A stretch of 62,167 bases of DNA from Bacteroides sp. (GTDB lineage: Bacteria; Bacteroidota; Bacteroidia; Bacteroidales; Bacteroidaceae). This document shows positions 8,451 through 17,234 of this stretch, one piece after another. Position 1 is the first letter of the stretch; the number at the start of each line of letters is the position of its first letter. The stretch is taken from positions 1-62,167 of the forward strand of contig JAJQDI010000032.1 of assembly GCA_021202275.1 (NCBI GenBank). Direction: 5' to 3'. The translations under genes and the position numbers were made by a program. Below the pieces are notes generated by a model, which saw nothing but the letters and a program-made list of their open reading frames with translations, did no database searches and was not told the origin of the DNA.

Positions 8451-9124
8451 ATATATCAATAATCAGTTTGCTGTTGTGGATCTCCTCTGTTTGTATGGTA
8501 GCTGCTATTCTCTGGTATCTCCTGGCATGCAACAACCACCTGGACAACATCATCAAAGGAAAAACCTACAAACAACTCCTGCTTCTGGGCACAGTGGTCG
8601 TATTCACATTGAGCTATATGTATCTCTGGGCCAACCTGCTGATAAAAGACCATTCCGGTACTGTATTACTGGATATCTACAGCTGGTTCTCCCAGACCAG
8701 TGGGGTAGGCAATGTTTCGGATCCCTTCTCGTTAAAGATCTTCTCTCTGATCGTCTCGTTAACAGGCTCTGTGGTTTTCAGCGGACTGTTGATCTCCACT
8801 TTCAACAACCTGATCCAACGGAGGATCACAGCTGTAGAAGAGGGTAAGATCAGATACCGCAGCCTCTCCGGACACGATATCCTTATAGGGGCAAATGAAC
8901 TCACCTTCTCCGTGGTGCAATTCCTCCTGTCCAATACGAAAAAGGATTCCGTTAGCCGGATCGTGATACTCAGCAAACATCCGGCACCGGCAAATGATCG
9001 CGTGGAAGCTACTTGCGGGCTATTTGCCCACCGATCATATCGCCGACCCGAATCATTGGGAAACAGGAAAAGTAAATATCCTCTTCCCTCTGTCAAAGAT
9101 CAGAAAGGATACCAAACGTTATAA
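8447..9124 (+). pseudogene. Truncated ion-channel/TrkA-N-like membrane protein
   Basis: Starts at an ATGA overlap with the preceding gene; 225 codons. Residues 1-25 and about 40-65 are hydrophobic segments. A pore-loop-like stretch (WFSQTSGVGNVSDP) and another membrane helix with GLLISTFNNLIQRR follow. The next part (HDILIGANELTFSVVQFLL, then RIVILSKHP) resembles the opening of a nucleotide-binding RCK/TrkA-N domain. After about residue 185 the reading becomes Arg/Ser/Pro-rich and unlike a folded domain, and a different frame stays open from about 8982 to 9215. I think it is the N-terminal remnant of a longer channel-like protein cut by deletion or frameshift. A short functional membrane protein is possible. 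Confidence 0.6.
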
Positions 9125-9139
9125 AGAAGTAAAAGATAC

Positions 9140-10573
9140 ATGTCATTTTCAGCAAATCTCCCATCTATTATGGCTGTACACAAACAAATATTACCTGAAA
9201 CCGAAAGGCAACTGAACGATAAAGGATTGTTCCTGTACGCGCAGGATCTGATCGTACCGGATTCCGAACTCAGTTTGCTCTATTCTCCTATGGCCTGCAA
9301 GGCGATGTGGATAGACCCGTCGACGGTCTGGGGGAGGGGACAGGATCCGAAGGGAGAAGCAGCCTGGCAAAAAGCTGTGGACGAACTGGCCGATTTTATC
9401 CCGCTCAAAGACCGTACCCGGAAAGTGAAAAGCGTGGCAGACTATCCGTTACTCACGGTACTTCCCAATCAGAAATGTAACCTGAGTTGCAGTTATTGCT
9501 ATTCGGCCCGGGGACGTTCCGGCGCCGAACTGGACATGCAAACGCTTAAACATACGATTGATTTCTTCATCAGGACCAAAACTTCCGACAGGCCTCTCTC
9601 CGTTTCTTATATGGGAGGAGGAGAACCTATGCTCTCCTGGACACTTTTGTCCGAAAGTATGGATTATGCCCGCGAGCAGGCAGCAGATGCAGGCAAAAAG
9701 ATAGACTTTACCATCATTACCAATGGCACTGTCCTGACAGAGAAAATGCTGGCATACATCCGCACTCACCACATACGGATAAGTATCTCTTTCGAGATCA
9801 TAGAAGAGATCCAGAACCGGCAACGCGGACAGTACCACCACGTCGTCAGGAACATACAAAGGCTGATCGACAATCAGGTGATCCCTCAGATCAATTCCAC
9901 CCTTACTCCCGGTAATGTGGAGCGAATGACGGAAATGTATGAGTTGCTGGACAGGCAATTCCCGGAAATTACCCACATGATGTTTGAACCGGTTACCGCA
10001 GCGGGTCTTTTTGCGGAAGGTAACGACTTAGACAACTTCCTGAAAACCTATACCCGCCACTTTCTGGCCATCGACCGGGAAGCGCGGAAGAAAAACAAAA
10101 GTCTCACCTCTTTTCCTTATCTCCGTACGGTTTTCCCGACCAAACGGGCTTGTGCCGGAGAATTTTGTCTCACTCCCGATGGTAAACTGAGTGGATGCTA
10201 CTGCGTTTCTGCTCCCGGTGATCCCGCCTATGAACGTACCGTGTATGGGGAGGTAACCAGCCGGACAGAGGAACCCGGTAACCCTCTCCGGATAGATGAG
10301 AAACTATTTACGCGACTCCTGGAAGAGAATGTATACAACAAATCCAAATGCACGTATTGTCCGGTGAAATGGAACTGTGGAGGAGGCTGTTTCTATCTCT
10401 GTAACTCTTATCCCGAAACGTATCAGGACATTTTCTGCGACTTTACCAAAGATTTTGTACGGAAAGTGGTGCTGCAAAGATTCGAACGTCTCTACAGTTC
10501 CCGCTTCGGAACCACTCCGCAGGAACATCTTTCGTACATCCGTTCCCATCCGGTCATACTATCCATGAAATGA
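9140..10573 (+). CDS. Radical SAM/SPASM peptide maturase, paralogue 6
   Basis: The most distant of the six copies and the longest at 477 residues from the first ATG. A second ATG at 9170 gives 467 residues and matches the paralogue N termini better. From the first start the cluster cysteines are Cys113, 117 and 120 (CNLSCSYC), followed by MGGGEP. SPASM motifs are CAGEFCLTPDGKLSGCYCVSAP and CTYCPVKWNCGGGC. It is separated from the first five by the broken channel gene, and its stop overlaps the next gene by ATGA. It may act on a different position or a different substrate (inference). Confidence 0.85.
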   Translation: MSFSANLPSIMAVHKQILPETERQLNDKGLFLYAQDLIVPDSELSLLYSPMACKAMWIDPSTVWGRGQDPKGEAAWQKAVDELADFIPLKDRTRKVKSVADYPLLTVLPNQKCNLSCSYCYSARGRSGAELDMQTLKHTIDFFIRTKTSDRPLSVSYMGGGEPMLSWTLLSESMDYAREQAADAGKKIDFTIITNGTVLTEKMLAYIRTHHIRISISFEIIEEIQNRQRGQYHHVVRNIQRLIDNQVIPQINSTLTPGNVERMTEMYELLDRQFPEITHMMFEPVTAAGLFAEGNDLDNFLKTYTRHFLAIDREARKKNKSLTSFPYLRTVFPTKRACAGEFCLTPDGKLSGCYCVSAPGDPAYERTVYGEVTSRTEEPGNPLRIDEKLFTRLLEENVYNKSKCTYCPVKWNCGGGCFYLCNSYPETYQDIFCDFTKDFVRKVVLQRFERLYSSRFGTTPQEHLSYIRSHPVILSMK

Positions 10574-11976
10574 AAAAAACAATCAGCATAACCGAAACAG
10601 ACCACACCGGGCAGGTCCGGCCATCCACCGGATCCGATGTGTTACAGCCAGATAAACTGAAGGTCTTACTGGTAGTATCCCGGTATTTCTCTACCGAACA
10701 ATGGGGATACATCATGCCATTGGGTACCCTCTATGTATCATCGGCTCTGAAACGCTCGGAGGTGGCGTATGTATATACACTGAATCTCAACCATACCGAA
10801 GGCGACTGCTACACCTTGCTGAAAGATACCATAGAAAATCACGGGATTGACGTGATCGGTATCGGAGGCATATCCGGGCAGTTCCAGGAGATCGCCCCTC
10901 TGTTCCGGATGGCCAAAGAGATCAATCCCCTGATCATCACCCTGGCAGGTGGCGGCCTGATCACCTCCGACGCGGAAAACGCGATGAAAGCCCTGGAAAC
11001 AGTAGACTACGGAGTGATCGGTGAAGGAGAGATCACTGTACCGGAACTGATAGAGGCACTCACGCGGAGACTTCCTGTAGACCCTATTCCCGGTCTGATC
11101 TACCTGAAAGAGGGTAACTATCACCGTACTCCTCCCCGGCCAGACATACAGGATCTGGATAGTTTGCCTTTTCCTGACTATCTCAGTTTCGATTACGACA
11201 AGTATCTGGCAACCAACGGTGAAGTAGAGAATGGCATCAGGTACTCTCCAGTTGCGATCATCGGAGGACGTTCGTGCAAATACAACTGCACCTTCTGCTT
11301 TCATCCTTCGGGAAGCAAATACCGCCAACGTTCGCTGGATTCTATCTTCAAAGAGATTGATTTCCTGACACGCCATTTCAACATCAACTACATTGCTTTG
11401 CGTGAAGAACTCTTTGCTTCAGACAGTAAACGGGTGCTGGATTTCTGCGAACGCGTCAGGACATACTCTTTTACCTGGTCTATCCAGTTACGGGTAGATT
11501 CCGTAACTCAGGAAATAACGGACGCGCTTAAAGCCAGCAACTGTCGCTATATCTTCCTGGGTATCGAAAGCGCGGATAACCACATACTCCACAGCATGCG
11601 TAAACACATCACCATCGGACAGGTGGAAAAGGCACTGGCACTGACCATCGGATCCGGACTGGACACACGTTCCACCCTTATTCTGGGAGATGAGAACGAA
11701 ACCACGGAATCTTTCTACCGCACGCTGCGTTGGTGGCAGAAAAACAAGAAATTCTCTTCCATATCGCTGGATATGATCATTGCGTTCCCCGGGTCTACCC
11801 TCTACAAAAATGCCTGTAAGTCGGGTAAGATCAAAGATCCGGTCCGCTTCCTCAAAGAGGGGTGCCCGGTGATCAATCTGTCCCGTTACATCAGCAACGA
11901 AGCATTCAGCGACCTGGTCAGCGAAGTATCCCGCAACAACGGCATCTCTTATCAGATCGGCAATTATCAGAAGTAA
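10570..11976 (+). CDS. B12-binding-domain radical SAM protein
   Basis: A 468-residue protein. Roughly residues 30-185 form a Rossmann-like cobalamin-binding-type domain (MPLGTLYVSSAL, IDVIGIGGISGQF, TLAGGGLIT, YGVIGEGE). Residues 220-430 form the radical SAM domain, with Cys236, 240 and 243 (CKYNCTFC) and an IFLGIESA motif. There is no SPASM domain, so it is a different class from its six neighbours. Family relatives include methyltransferases, cyclases and enzymes of unknown function. The classic cobalamin-binding DxHxxG motif is not evident, so B12 may bind base-off without a protein ligand, or not at all. It overlaps the previous gene by 4 nt. A C-methylation or rearrangement of the peptide product is plausible but unproven. 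Confidence 0.8.
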   Translation: MKKTISITETDHTGQVRPSTGSDVLQPDKLKVLLVVSRYFSTEQWGYIMPLGTLYVSSALKRSEVAYVYTLNLNHTEGDCYTLLKDTIENHGIDVIGIGGISGQFQEIAPLFRMAKEINPLIITLAGGGLITSDAENAMKALETVDYGVIGEGEITVPELIEALTRRLPVDPIPGLIYLKEGNYHRTPPRPDIQDLDSLPFPDYLSFDYDKYLATNGEVENGIRYSPVAIIGGRSCKYNCTFCFHPSGSKYRQRSLDSIFKEIDFLTRHFNINYIALREELFASDSKRVLDFCERVRTYSFTWSIQLRVDSVTQEITDALKASNCRYIFLGIESADNHILHSMRKHITIGQVEKALALTIGSGLDTRSTLILGDENETTESFYRTLRWWQKNKKFSSISLDMIIAFPGSTLYKNACKSGKIKDPVRFLKEGCPVINLSRYISNEAFSDLVSEVSRNNGISYQIGNYQK

Positions 11977-12007
11977 TCTATTTATAAATCTTTAAAAAAA
12001 ATCAATT

Positions 12008-12229
12008 ATGGCAAAAGATGGAGATATTGTAGACGTTATGTTCCAATGGATCATTGATCTGTTCGGATGGTTTGTAAAAATAGCCTTTAAGATCGCAGGG
12101 TGGTTATTCGTCGGGCTTTTCTCCCTGTTGGTAGCAGGCGTATCCGCCCTCTGGCGCGCCGCCACTCAGAAGAATAAACAGATCAGTAACGTCGAAGAGC
12201 ACACAGACACTCCCGACCAGGAAGCATAA
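12008..12229 (+). CDS. Small membrane protein of the radical SAM locus
   Basis: A 73-residue protein with a strongly hydrophobic, Trp/Phe-rich middle (about residues 10-52) and a polar acidic tail (VEEHTDTPDQEA). It probably forms one or two membrane helices, or an amphipathic helix followed by one helix. It lies 31 nt after the B12-type gene and 3 nt before the formyltransferase, so it belongs to the same unit. No family is recognised. It could be an immunity protein, an anchor for the enzymes, or a product itself; the sequence does not decide. Confidence 0.65.
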   Translation: MAKDGDIVDVMFQWIIDLFGWFVKIAFKIAGWLFVGLFSLLVAGVSALWRAATQKNKQISNVEEHTDTPDQEA

Positions 12230-12232
12230 TCC

Positions 12233-13048
12233 ATGATACGGGTCCTGATCATTACAACTGGCTATTCCTCCTTTGTATCCCGCATACAGGAGTGTAGCCA
12301 GTTGACTCTGACAGGTGTACTGGATTGTCAGGCATCTGTCCGGCTGGAAAGGTATTGCAACGGGCAAGGTGTGCCTTACCAGATACTGAAAGACCAGAAC
12401 AGCTTGTTGCGGCAGTGGATAGAAGAAAGACAGCCGGAGGTGATCGCGGTATTCAGAATGCCTTTTCTTCTCCGGAAAGAGATCTTCTCTCTGCCACGCT
12501 ACGGGAGTCTGAACCTGCATCCGTCTCTGTTGCCCGCTTACCGGGGACCCAATCCCTGGTTCTGGCTCTATTATTACCAGGAAGAGAAAAGTGGGATCAC
12601 CATCCACCGGATAGACGAAGGTGAAGACACCGGAGATATCGTGTGTCAACAAACATTTCCTGTTCCCACCGGAATAAGACTGGATGATCTGAAACAGACA
12701 GCCACAGAGCTGGGAGCAGAGTGTATGGTCCGTGTCCTTTGCAACCTCCCCCACATACAAAGCCTGCCACAACCCTCTGTCTCACCTACTCCCAGAGCCA
12801 GGAACCTCAGCAACTACCGGGGCCTGATCCACTGGAACGAATGGCCAACGGAACGTATCTGGCACCTCCTCCGGGGGTTCCCGGAAGTGCTTCCGGAAAA
12901 TGTACCTGATCTACCTTCCCATACAGCCCTGGTGCCACATAGCTGTTCCAACGAAACCATACACTTACCTCCGGGACATCTGACAAGCAGGGGAGACACG
13001 TTTATTTTATCCTGCAAAGACGGGAGCATTTTTCTTACACAGGCATAA
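12233..13048 (+). CDS. Fmt-like formyltransferase
   Basis: A 271-residue protein of the 10-formyltetrahydrofolate-dependent formyltransferase family. The catalytic triad is visible as Asn94, His96 (NLHPSLLPAYRG) and Asp132 (EDTGD). The spacing of 2 and 36 residues is the same as Asn106/His108/Asp144 of E. coli Fmt. Family members formylate Met-tRNA, sugar amines or other primary amines. It is the last gene of the radical SAM cluster, far from any def or priA-type gene, and shorter than housekeeping Fmt (about 315 aa). I therefore infer a specialised role, possibly formylating a free amine of the peptide product or of a sugar. It could also act on something unrelated to the peptide. Confidence 0.8.
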   Translation: MIRVLIITTGYSSFVSRIQECSQLTLTGVLDCQASVRLERYCNGQGVPYQILKDQNSLLRQWIEERQPEVIAVFRMPFLLRKEIFSLPRYGSLNLHPSLLPAYRGPNPWFWLYYYQEEKSGITIHRIDEGEDTGDIVCQQTFPVPTGIRLDDLKQTATELGAECMVRVLCNLPHIQSLPQPSVSPTPRARNLSNYRGLIHWNEWPTERIWHLLRGFPEVLPENVPDLPSHTALVPHSCSNETIHLPPGHLTSRGDTFILSCKDGSIFLTQA

Positions 13049-13418
13049 TCGGCCAAATCCTCTTCCATATCCTGACCCATGTATATACCAAAGAAAGATC
13101 GGATCGGTTACATCCGATGAACTACCAACAGTTGGGCCTGTCTTATACAACGGGAACGGCTCAGGCCATAAGAAGTTGACCTACTCTTTTACCCTACGGA
13201 TAGGCTACTGACAGCGCGTTGGCCATCCTCCTGAAAATGATCCGTATCTACTGCACCCATACTGCTGTTCGCTGTTGAAAAGTTACTTAACTATACACAT
13301 ATACACCCAATCCCGTGTCATTTCCTTCGGTTTCCTTGTCTTTGAGTGATACATTCCTGTTCATTCCTTCTTTCTTCTTATGAAATGACGTTTTTTTGCA
13401 GAAAAAAGTAACGTATTA
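13049..13418. other. Intergenic region, nothing recognised
   Basis: About 370 bases between the formyltransferase and the leu promoter. No coding frame, RNA gene or strong terminator was found; the end of the radical SAM transcript is not obvious here. Confidence 0.4.
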
Positions 13419-13449
13419 TTTGGTTGCTAAGAAATATTCTATACCTTTG
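13419..13449 (+). promoter_or_regulatory. Promoter of the leu operon
   Basis: TTTG (13419-13422), 19 nt, TACCTTTG (13442-13449): an exact Bacteroidetes promoter. The predicted start near 13455 puts the leader peptide (13477) about 20 nt into the transcript. Confidence 0.8.
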
Positions 13450-13476
13450 CAGCGTCGAAACAAGAAAAGACAACAG

Positions 13477-13560
13477 ATGAATCAAACGTTTATACATATT
13501 CTACTGTCTGGCATTATTATTCTACTAGGAAAATATAGTGGAAGTGAGTGTCGTACGTAA
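13477..13560 (+). CDS. leuL: Leu/Ile-rich leader peptide of the leu operon
   Basis: A 27-codon frame whose middle reads HILLSGIIILL: four Leu and four Ile in eleven codons. It lies directly after the promoter and before a terminator. Ribosome stalling at these codons when charged tRNA-Leu or tRNA-Ile is scarce would keep the leader open, as in classic branched-chain amino acid attenuation. The distal part of the frame (GGAAGTGAG at 13540-13548) is itself the 5' half of the antiterminator. The symbol is used by analogy with other bacteria; homology to enterobacterial leuL is not implied. Confidence 0.8.
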   Translation: MNQTFIHILLSGIIILLGKYSGSECRT

Positions 13561-13620
13561 ATATGTATGAGTAAAATATATAAAAGCCTTTCTCACTTCC
13601 CGGTGTGAAAGGCTTTTTTT
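13540..13620 (+). promoter_or_regulatory. Transcription attenuator of the leu operon
   Basis: The terminator is a 12-pair stem with one mismatch (13584-13596 with 13603-13615) followed by a T-run to 13620. The antiterminator is GGAAGTGAG (13540-13548), exactly complementary to CTCACTTCC (13592-13600), which is part of the terminator's left arm. The two folds are mutually exclusive. A ribosome stalled upstream in the Leu/Ile codons would leave 13540-13548 free and let transcription continue into leuA. Fast translation would mask it and allow termination. Confidence 0.85.
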
Positions 13621-13656
13621 CATGATAAATAAAACTATAAAATATATATTAGGAAC

Positions 13657-15153
13657 ATGAGCAACAGATTGTTTATTTTCGATACCACCCTCAGAGATGG
13701 GGAGCAGGTTCCGGGATGTCAGTTGAATACTGTAGAAAAGATACAGGTGGCTAAGGCATTAGAAGGATTAGGTGTAGATGTCATTGAGGCAGGCTTTCCT
13801 ATTTCCAGTCCGGGTGATTTTAATTCTGTGATTGAGATTTCCAAAGCGGTGACCTGGCCTACTATCTGTGCCCTGACACGTGCGGTGAAGAAGGACATTG
13901 AAGTGGCAGCCGAAGCGTTGCAATACGCGAAGCGCAAACGCATTCATACGGGTATCGGTACCTCCGATATGCACATCAAATATAAGTTCAATTCCAACCG
14001 TGAAGAGATTATTGAACGTGCTGTGGAAGCAGTGAAATATGCGCGTCGGTTTGTAGATGATGTAGAGTTCTATGCCGAAGACGCAGGGCGTACAGACAAT
14101 GAATATCTGGCGCGTGTAGTAGAAGCAGTGATCAAAGCGGGGGCTACCGTAGTGAATATACCGGATACTACCGGATATTGTCTGCCCGATGAATACGGTG
14201 CGAAGATCCGTTATCTGGTAGAACATGTGAATAACATCGATCAGGCCATTCTCTCTACGCATTGTCACAACGATCTGGGAATGGCCACTGCCAATACCAT
14301 CAGCGGCGTGCTCAACGGTGCCCGTCAGGTAGAGGTGACCATTAACGGGATTGGGGAGCGTGCCGGAAATACTTCCCTGGAAGAGGTGGCCATGATCTTC
14401 AAAAGCCACAAAGAGACAAAAATCGAGACCAACATCAATACCCAGAAGATCTATCCCATCAGCCGTATGGTATCCAGCCTGATGAATATGCCGGTGCAAC
14501 CCAATAAGGCTATCGTCGGACGGAATGCTTTTGCTCACTCTTCCGGTATTCATCAAGACGGGGTATTGAAGAATATACAGACGTATGAGATCATCAACCC
14601 GAAAGATGTGGGCATCGATGACAATGCCATTGTGCTTACTGCCCGTAGCGGAAGAGCCGCTCTCAAACACAGACTTTCTGTGTTGGGCGTGGAACTGAGC
14701 CAGGAAAAACTGGATGAGATCTATAAAGAATTCCTCAAGCTGGCAGACCGTAAAAAAGATATCAATGACGATGATATCTTGTTGCTTGCCGGTGCACAGC
14801 GCAGTGAGAACCGTCGCATCAAGATGGAGTATCTGCAGGTAACCAGTGGCGTAGGAGTGCGATCAGTAGCAAGCCTCGGTCTGAATATTTCCGGAGAGAA
14901 ATTTGAAGCGGCTGCCAGTGGCAACGGTCCTGTAGATGCTGCCATCAAAGCACTGAAAAAGATCATAGATCGTCAGATGACCCTCAAAGAATTTACCATT
15001 CAGGCCATCAGCAAAGGGAGTGATGATATGGGGAAAGTACACATGCAGGTAGAATATGACAATCAGATGTACTACGGTTTCGGTGCGAATACCGATATCA
15101 TTGCCGCGTCGGTAGAGGCCTATATCGATTGTATCAATAAATTCCGTATGTGA
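13657..15153 (+). CDS. leuA: 2-isopropylmalate synthase
   Basis: A 498-residue enzyme joining acetyl-CoA and 2-oxoisovalerate, the first committed step to leucine. The N-terminal HMGL-like TIM barrel begins with FDTTLRDGEQVPG, which carries the metal-binding Asp and catalytic Arg. The HCHNDLGMA motif supplies further metal ligands. GIGERAGN and SSGIHQDG follow, and the C-terminal part (about 390-498) is the regulatory LeuA dimer domain, where leucine would bind. Length is normal for the family. It is the first gene after the attenuator, so its expression should respond to the branched-chain amino acid supply. Confidence 0.95.
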   Translation: MSNRLFIFDTTLRDGEQVPGCQLNTVEKIQVAKALEGLGVDVIEAGFPISSPGDFNSVIEISKAVTWPTICALTRAVKKDIEVAAEALQYAKRKRIHTGIGTSDMHIKYKFNSNREEIIERAVEAVKYARRFVDDVEFYAEDAGRTDNEYLARVVEAVIKAGATVVNIPDTTGYCLPDEYGAKIRYLVEHVNNIDQAILSTHCHNDLGMATANTISGVLNGARQVEVTINGIGERAGNTSLEEVAMIFKSHKETKIETNINTQKIYPISRMVSSLMNMPVQPNKAIVGRNAFAHSSGIHQDGVLKNIQTYEIINPKDVGIDDNAIVLTARSGRAALKHRLSVLGVELSQEKLDEIYKEFLKLADRKKDINDDDILLLAGAQRSENRRIKMEYLQVTSGVGVRSVASLGLNISGEKFEAAASGNGPVDAAIKALKKIIDRQMTLKEFTIQAISKGSDDMGKVHMQVEYDNQMYYGFGANTDIIAASVEAYIDCINKFRM

Positions 15154-15216
15154 CTTTCACAGAAAAACGTTTGTTCTCAGAAGAAAGAAATACTCTAATA
15201 ATAGTTATAAACCAAA

Positions 15217-16611
15217 ATGAATACGTTATTTGATAAGATTTGGGATGCTCATGTGGTCACTTTTGTAGAAGACGGTCCCACACAGCTCTATATCGACAGA
15301 CTTTATTGTCATGAAGTAACCAGTCCGCAGGCTTTTGCCGGAATGCGGGCACGGGGAATCGGTTGTTTGCGGCCGGAAAAGATTTTTTGTATGCCGGATC
15401 ACAATACGCCTACCCACGACCAGGACAAACCCATTGAGGATCCGGTATCCCGTACTCAGGTAGACACACTGGCGAAGAACGCGGAAGATTTCGGACTGAA
15501 TCATTTTGGTATGTTACACCCTAAGAACGGTATCATTCACGTGGTAGGACCCGAACGCGGATTAACTCTACCGGGGATGACTATCGTCTGTGGCGATTCA
15601 CACACTTCTACACACGGTGCCATGGGAGCAGTCGCTTTTGGTATCGGTACCAGTGAGGTGGAAATGGTGATGGCTTCCCAATGTATCCTGCAATCCAAAC
15701 CTAAGACCATGCGTATCACTGTAGATGGCAGATTGGGTAAAGGGGTTACTGCGAAAGATCTGGCGCTGTATATTATCGCAAAAATGACTACCGGTGGTGC
15801 TACCGGATATTTTGTGGAATATGCCGGCGAAGCGGTACAGAGCTTGTCTATGGAAGGAAGGCTGACACTGTGTAATCTCTCTATCGAGATGGGAGCCCGT
15901 GGCGGTATGATCGCTCCGGACGAAACCACTTTCGAGTACATCCGGGGTCGTGAATACGCACCTGTGGGAGCAGATTGGGACAAGGCCGTTGCTTACTGGA
16001 AAACTCTCCGGTCAGATGAAGATGCGGTATTTGATAAAGAGATCACTTTCCATGCCGAAGACATTGAGCCGATGATCACATATGGAACCAATCCGGGCAT
16101 GGGTATGGGCATTACTCAGCACATCCCCGCGTTGGAAAGCGAACCGGAAGCCGGACGTATTTCTTACAAAAAATCCCTGGACTATATGGGCTTTGAAGCC
16201 GGTGAATCGCTGTTGGGTAAGAAAGTAGACTATGTATTCCTGGGCTCCTGTACCAACGGGCGTATCGAAGACTTCCGTGAGTTTGCTTCCCTGGTGAAAG
16301 GGAAGAAAAAAGCAGAGCATATCGTGGCATGGCTTGTGCCGGGATCGTGGGTTGTAGATCAGCAGATCCGTGCGGAAGGGCTGGACAAGATATTTGAAGA
16401 AGCAGGCTTTACCCTGCGTCAACCCGGCTGTTCGGCCTGTCTGGCGATGAACGACGATAAAGTACCGGCAGGAATGTATGCCGTTTCTACTTCCAACCGT
16501 AACTTTGAAGGTCGTCAGGGCCCGGGAGCACGTACCCTGCTGGCCAGTCCGCTGGTAGCTGCCGCGGCAGCCGTAACCGGAGTGATCACCGATCCGCGCA
16601 CGTTGCTTTAA
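15217..16611 (+). CDS. leuC: 3-isopropylmalate dehydratase, large subunit
   Basis: A 464-residue aconitase-family subunit that isomerises 2-isopropylmalate to 3-isopropylmalate together with leuD. The [4Fe-4S] ligands appear as Cys in GSCTNGR and the later pair in QPGCSACLAMN. GDSHTSTHGAMG is the family signature. It starts 63 nt after leuA with no terminator between. Confidence 0.95.
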   Translation: MNTLFDKIWDAHVVTFVEDGPTQLYIDRLYCHEVTSPQAFAGMRARGIGCLRPEKIFCMPDHNTPTHDQDKPIEDPVSRTQVDTLAKNAEDFGLNHFGMLHPKNGIIHVVGPERGLTLPGMTIVCGDSHTSTHGAMGAVAFGIGTSEVEMVMASQCILQSKPKTMRITVDGRLGKGVTAKDLALYIIAKMTTGGATGYFVEYAGEAVQSLSMEGRLTLCNLSIEMGARGGMIAPDETTFEYIRGREYAPVGADWDKAVAYWKTLRSDEDAVFDKEITFHAEDIEPMITYGTNPGMGMGITQHIPALESEPEAGRISYKKSLDYMGFEAGESLLGKKVDYVFLGSCTNGRIEDFREFASLVKGKKKAEHIVAWLVPGSWVVDQQIRAEGLDKIFEEAGFTLRQPGCSACLAMNDDKVPAGMYAVSTSNRNFEGRQGPGARTLLASPLVAAAAAVTGVITDPRTLL

Positions 16612-16643
16612 TCTTACGTTTCACTTAATCAGATTGCATAACA

Positions 16644-17234
16644 ATGAAAGAAAAATTCAATATACTGACATCGACCTGTGTACCCCTTCCGCTGGAAAAT
16701 GTGGACACCGATCAGATCATCCCTGCCCGTTTCCTCAAAGCCACCACCAAAGAGGGTTTCGGAGACAATCTTTTCCGTGACTGGCGTTACGACAAAGAGG
16801 GAAATAAGATCGATTCTTTTGTACTCAATGATCCTACCTATTCCGGAAAAATACTGGTAGGAGGAAAGAACTTCGGTTCCGGTTCGAGCCGTGAACATGC
16901 CGCGTGGGCCATCGCAGGCTATGGATTCCGTGTGGTAGTGAGCAGTTTCTTCGCCGATATTTTCCGCAACAATGCGTTGAACAATTTTGTACTTCCTGTG
17001 GTTGTGAGCGAAGAATTCCTGGCCGAACTGTTCGATTCGATACATACAGACCCGAAGACCGAGGTAGAGGTCAACCTCCCCGCGCAAACGATAACCAACA
17101 AAGCTACCGGACGCAGCGAATCGTTCGAGATCAATGCCTACAAGAAACATTGTCTGGCCAACGGGCTGGATGATATCGATTTTCTGTTGAGTAACAAAGA
17201 CAAGATCGAAGCATGGGAAGAGCAGTCAAAATAG
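16644..17234 (+). CDS. leuD: 3-isopropylmalate dehydratase, small subunit
   Basis: A 196-residue swivel-domain subunit partner of leuC. The motifs NVDTDQIIPARFLK and GKNFGSGSSREHAAWA, the latter forming the substrate-carboxylate binding loop, are intact. It is 32 nt after leuC. Its last 22 nt overlap the start of the next gene. Confidence 0.95.
   Translation: MKEKFNILTSTCVPLPLENVDTDQIIPARFLKATTKEGFGDNLFRDWRYDKEGNKIDSFVLNDPTYSGKILVGGKNFGSGSSREHAAWAIAGYGFRVVVSSFFADIFRNNALNNFVLPVVVSEEFLAELFDSIHTDPKTEVEVNLPAQTITNKATGRSESFEINAYKKHCLANGLDDIDFLLSNKDKIEAWEEQSK

Noticed and set aside
8994..9215. 73-codon frame overlapping the broken channel gene as a separate gene
   Set aside because: No domain, and it overlaps both the channel remnant and the next radical SAM gene; more likely leftover sequence of the disrupted gene.
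13768..14670. 300-codon minus-strand frame within leuA
   Set aside because: Antisense shadow of leuA; no signal or domain.
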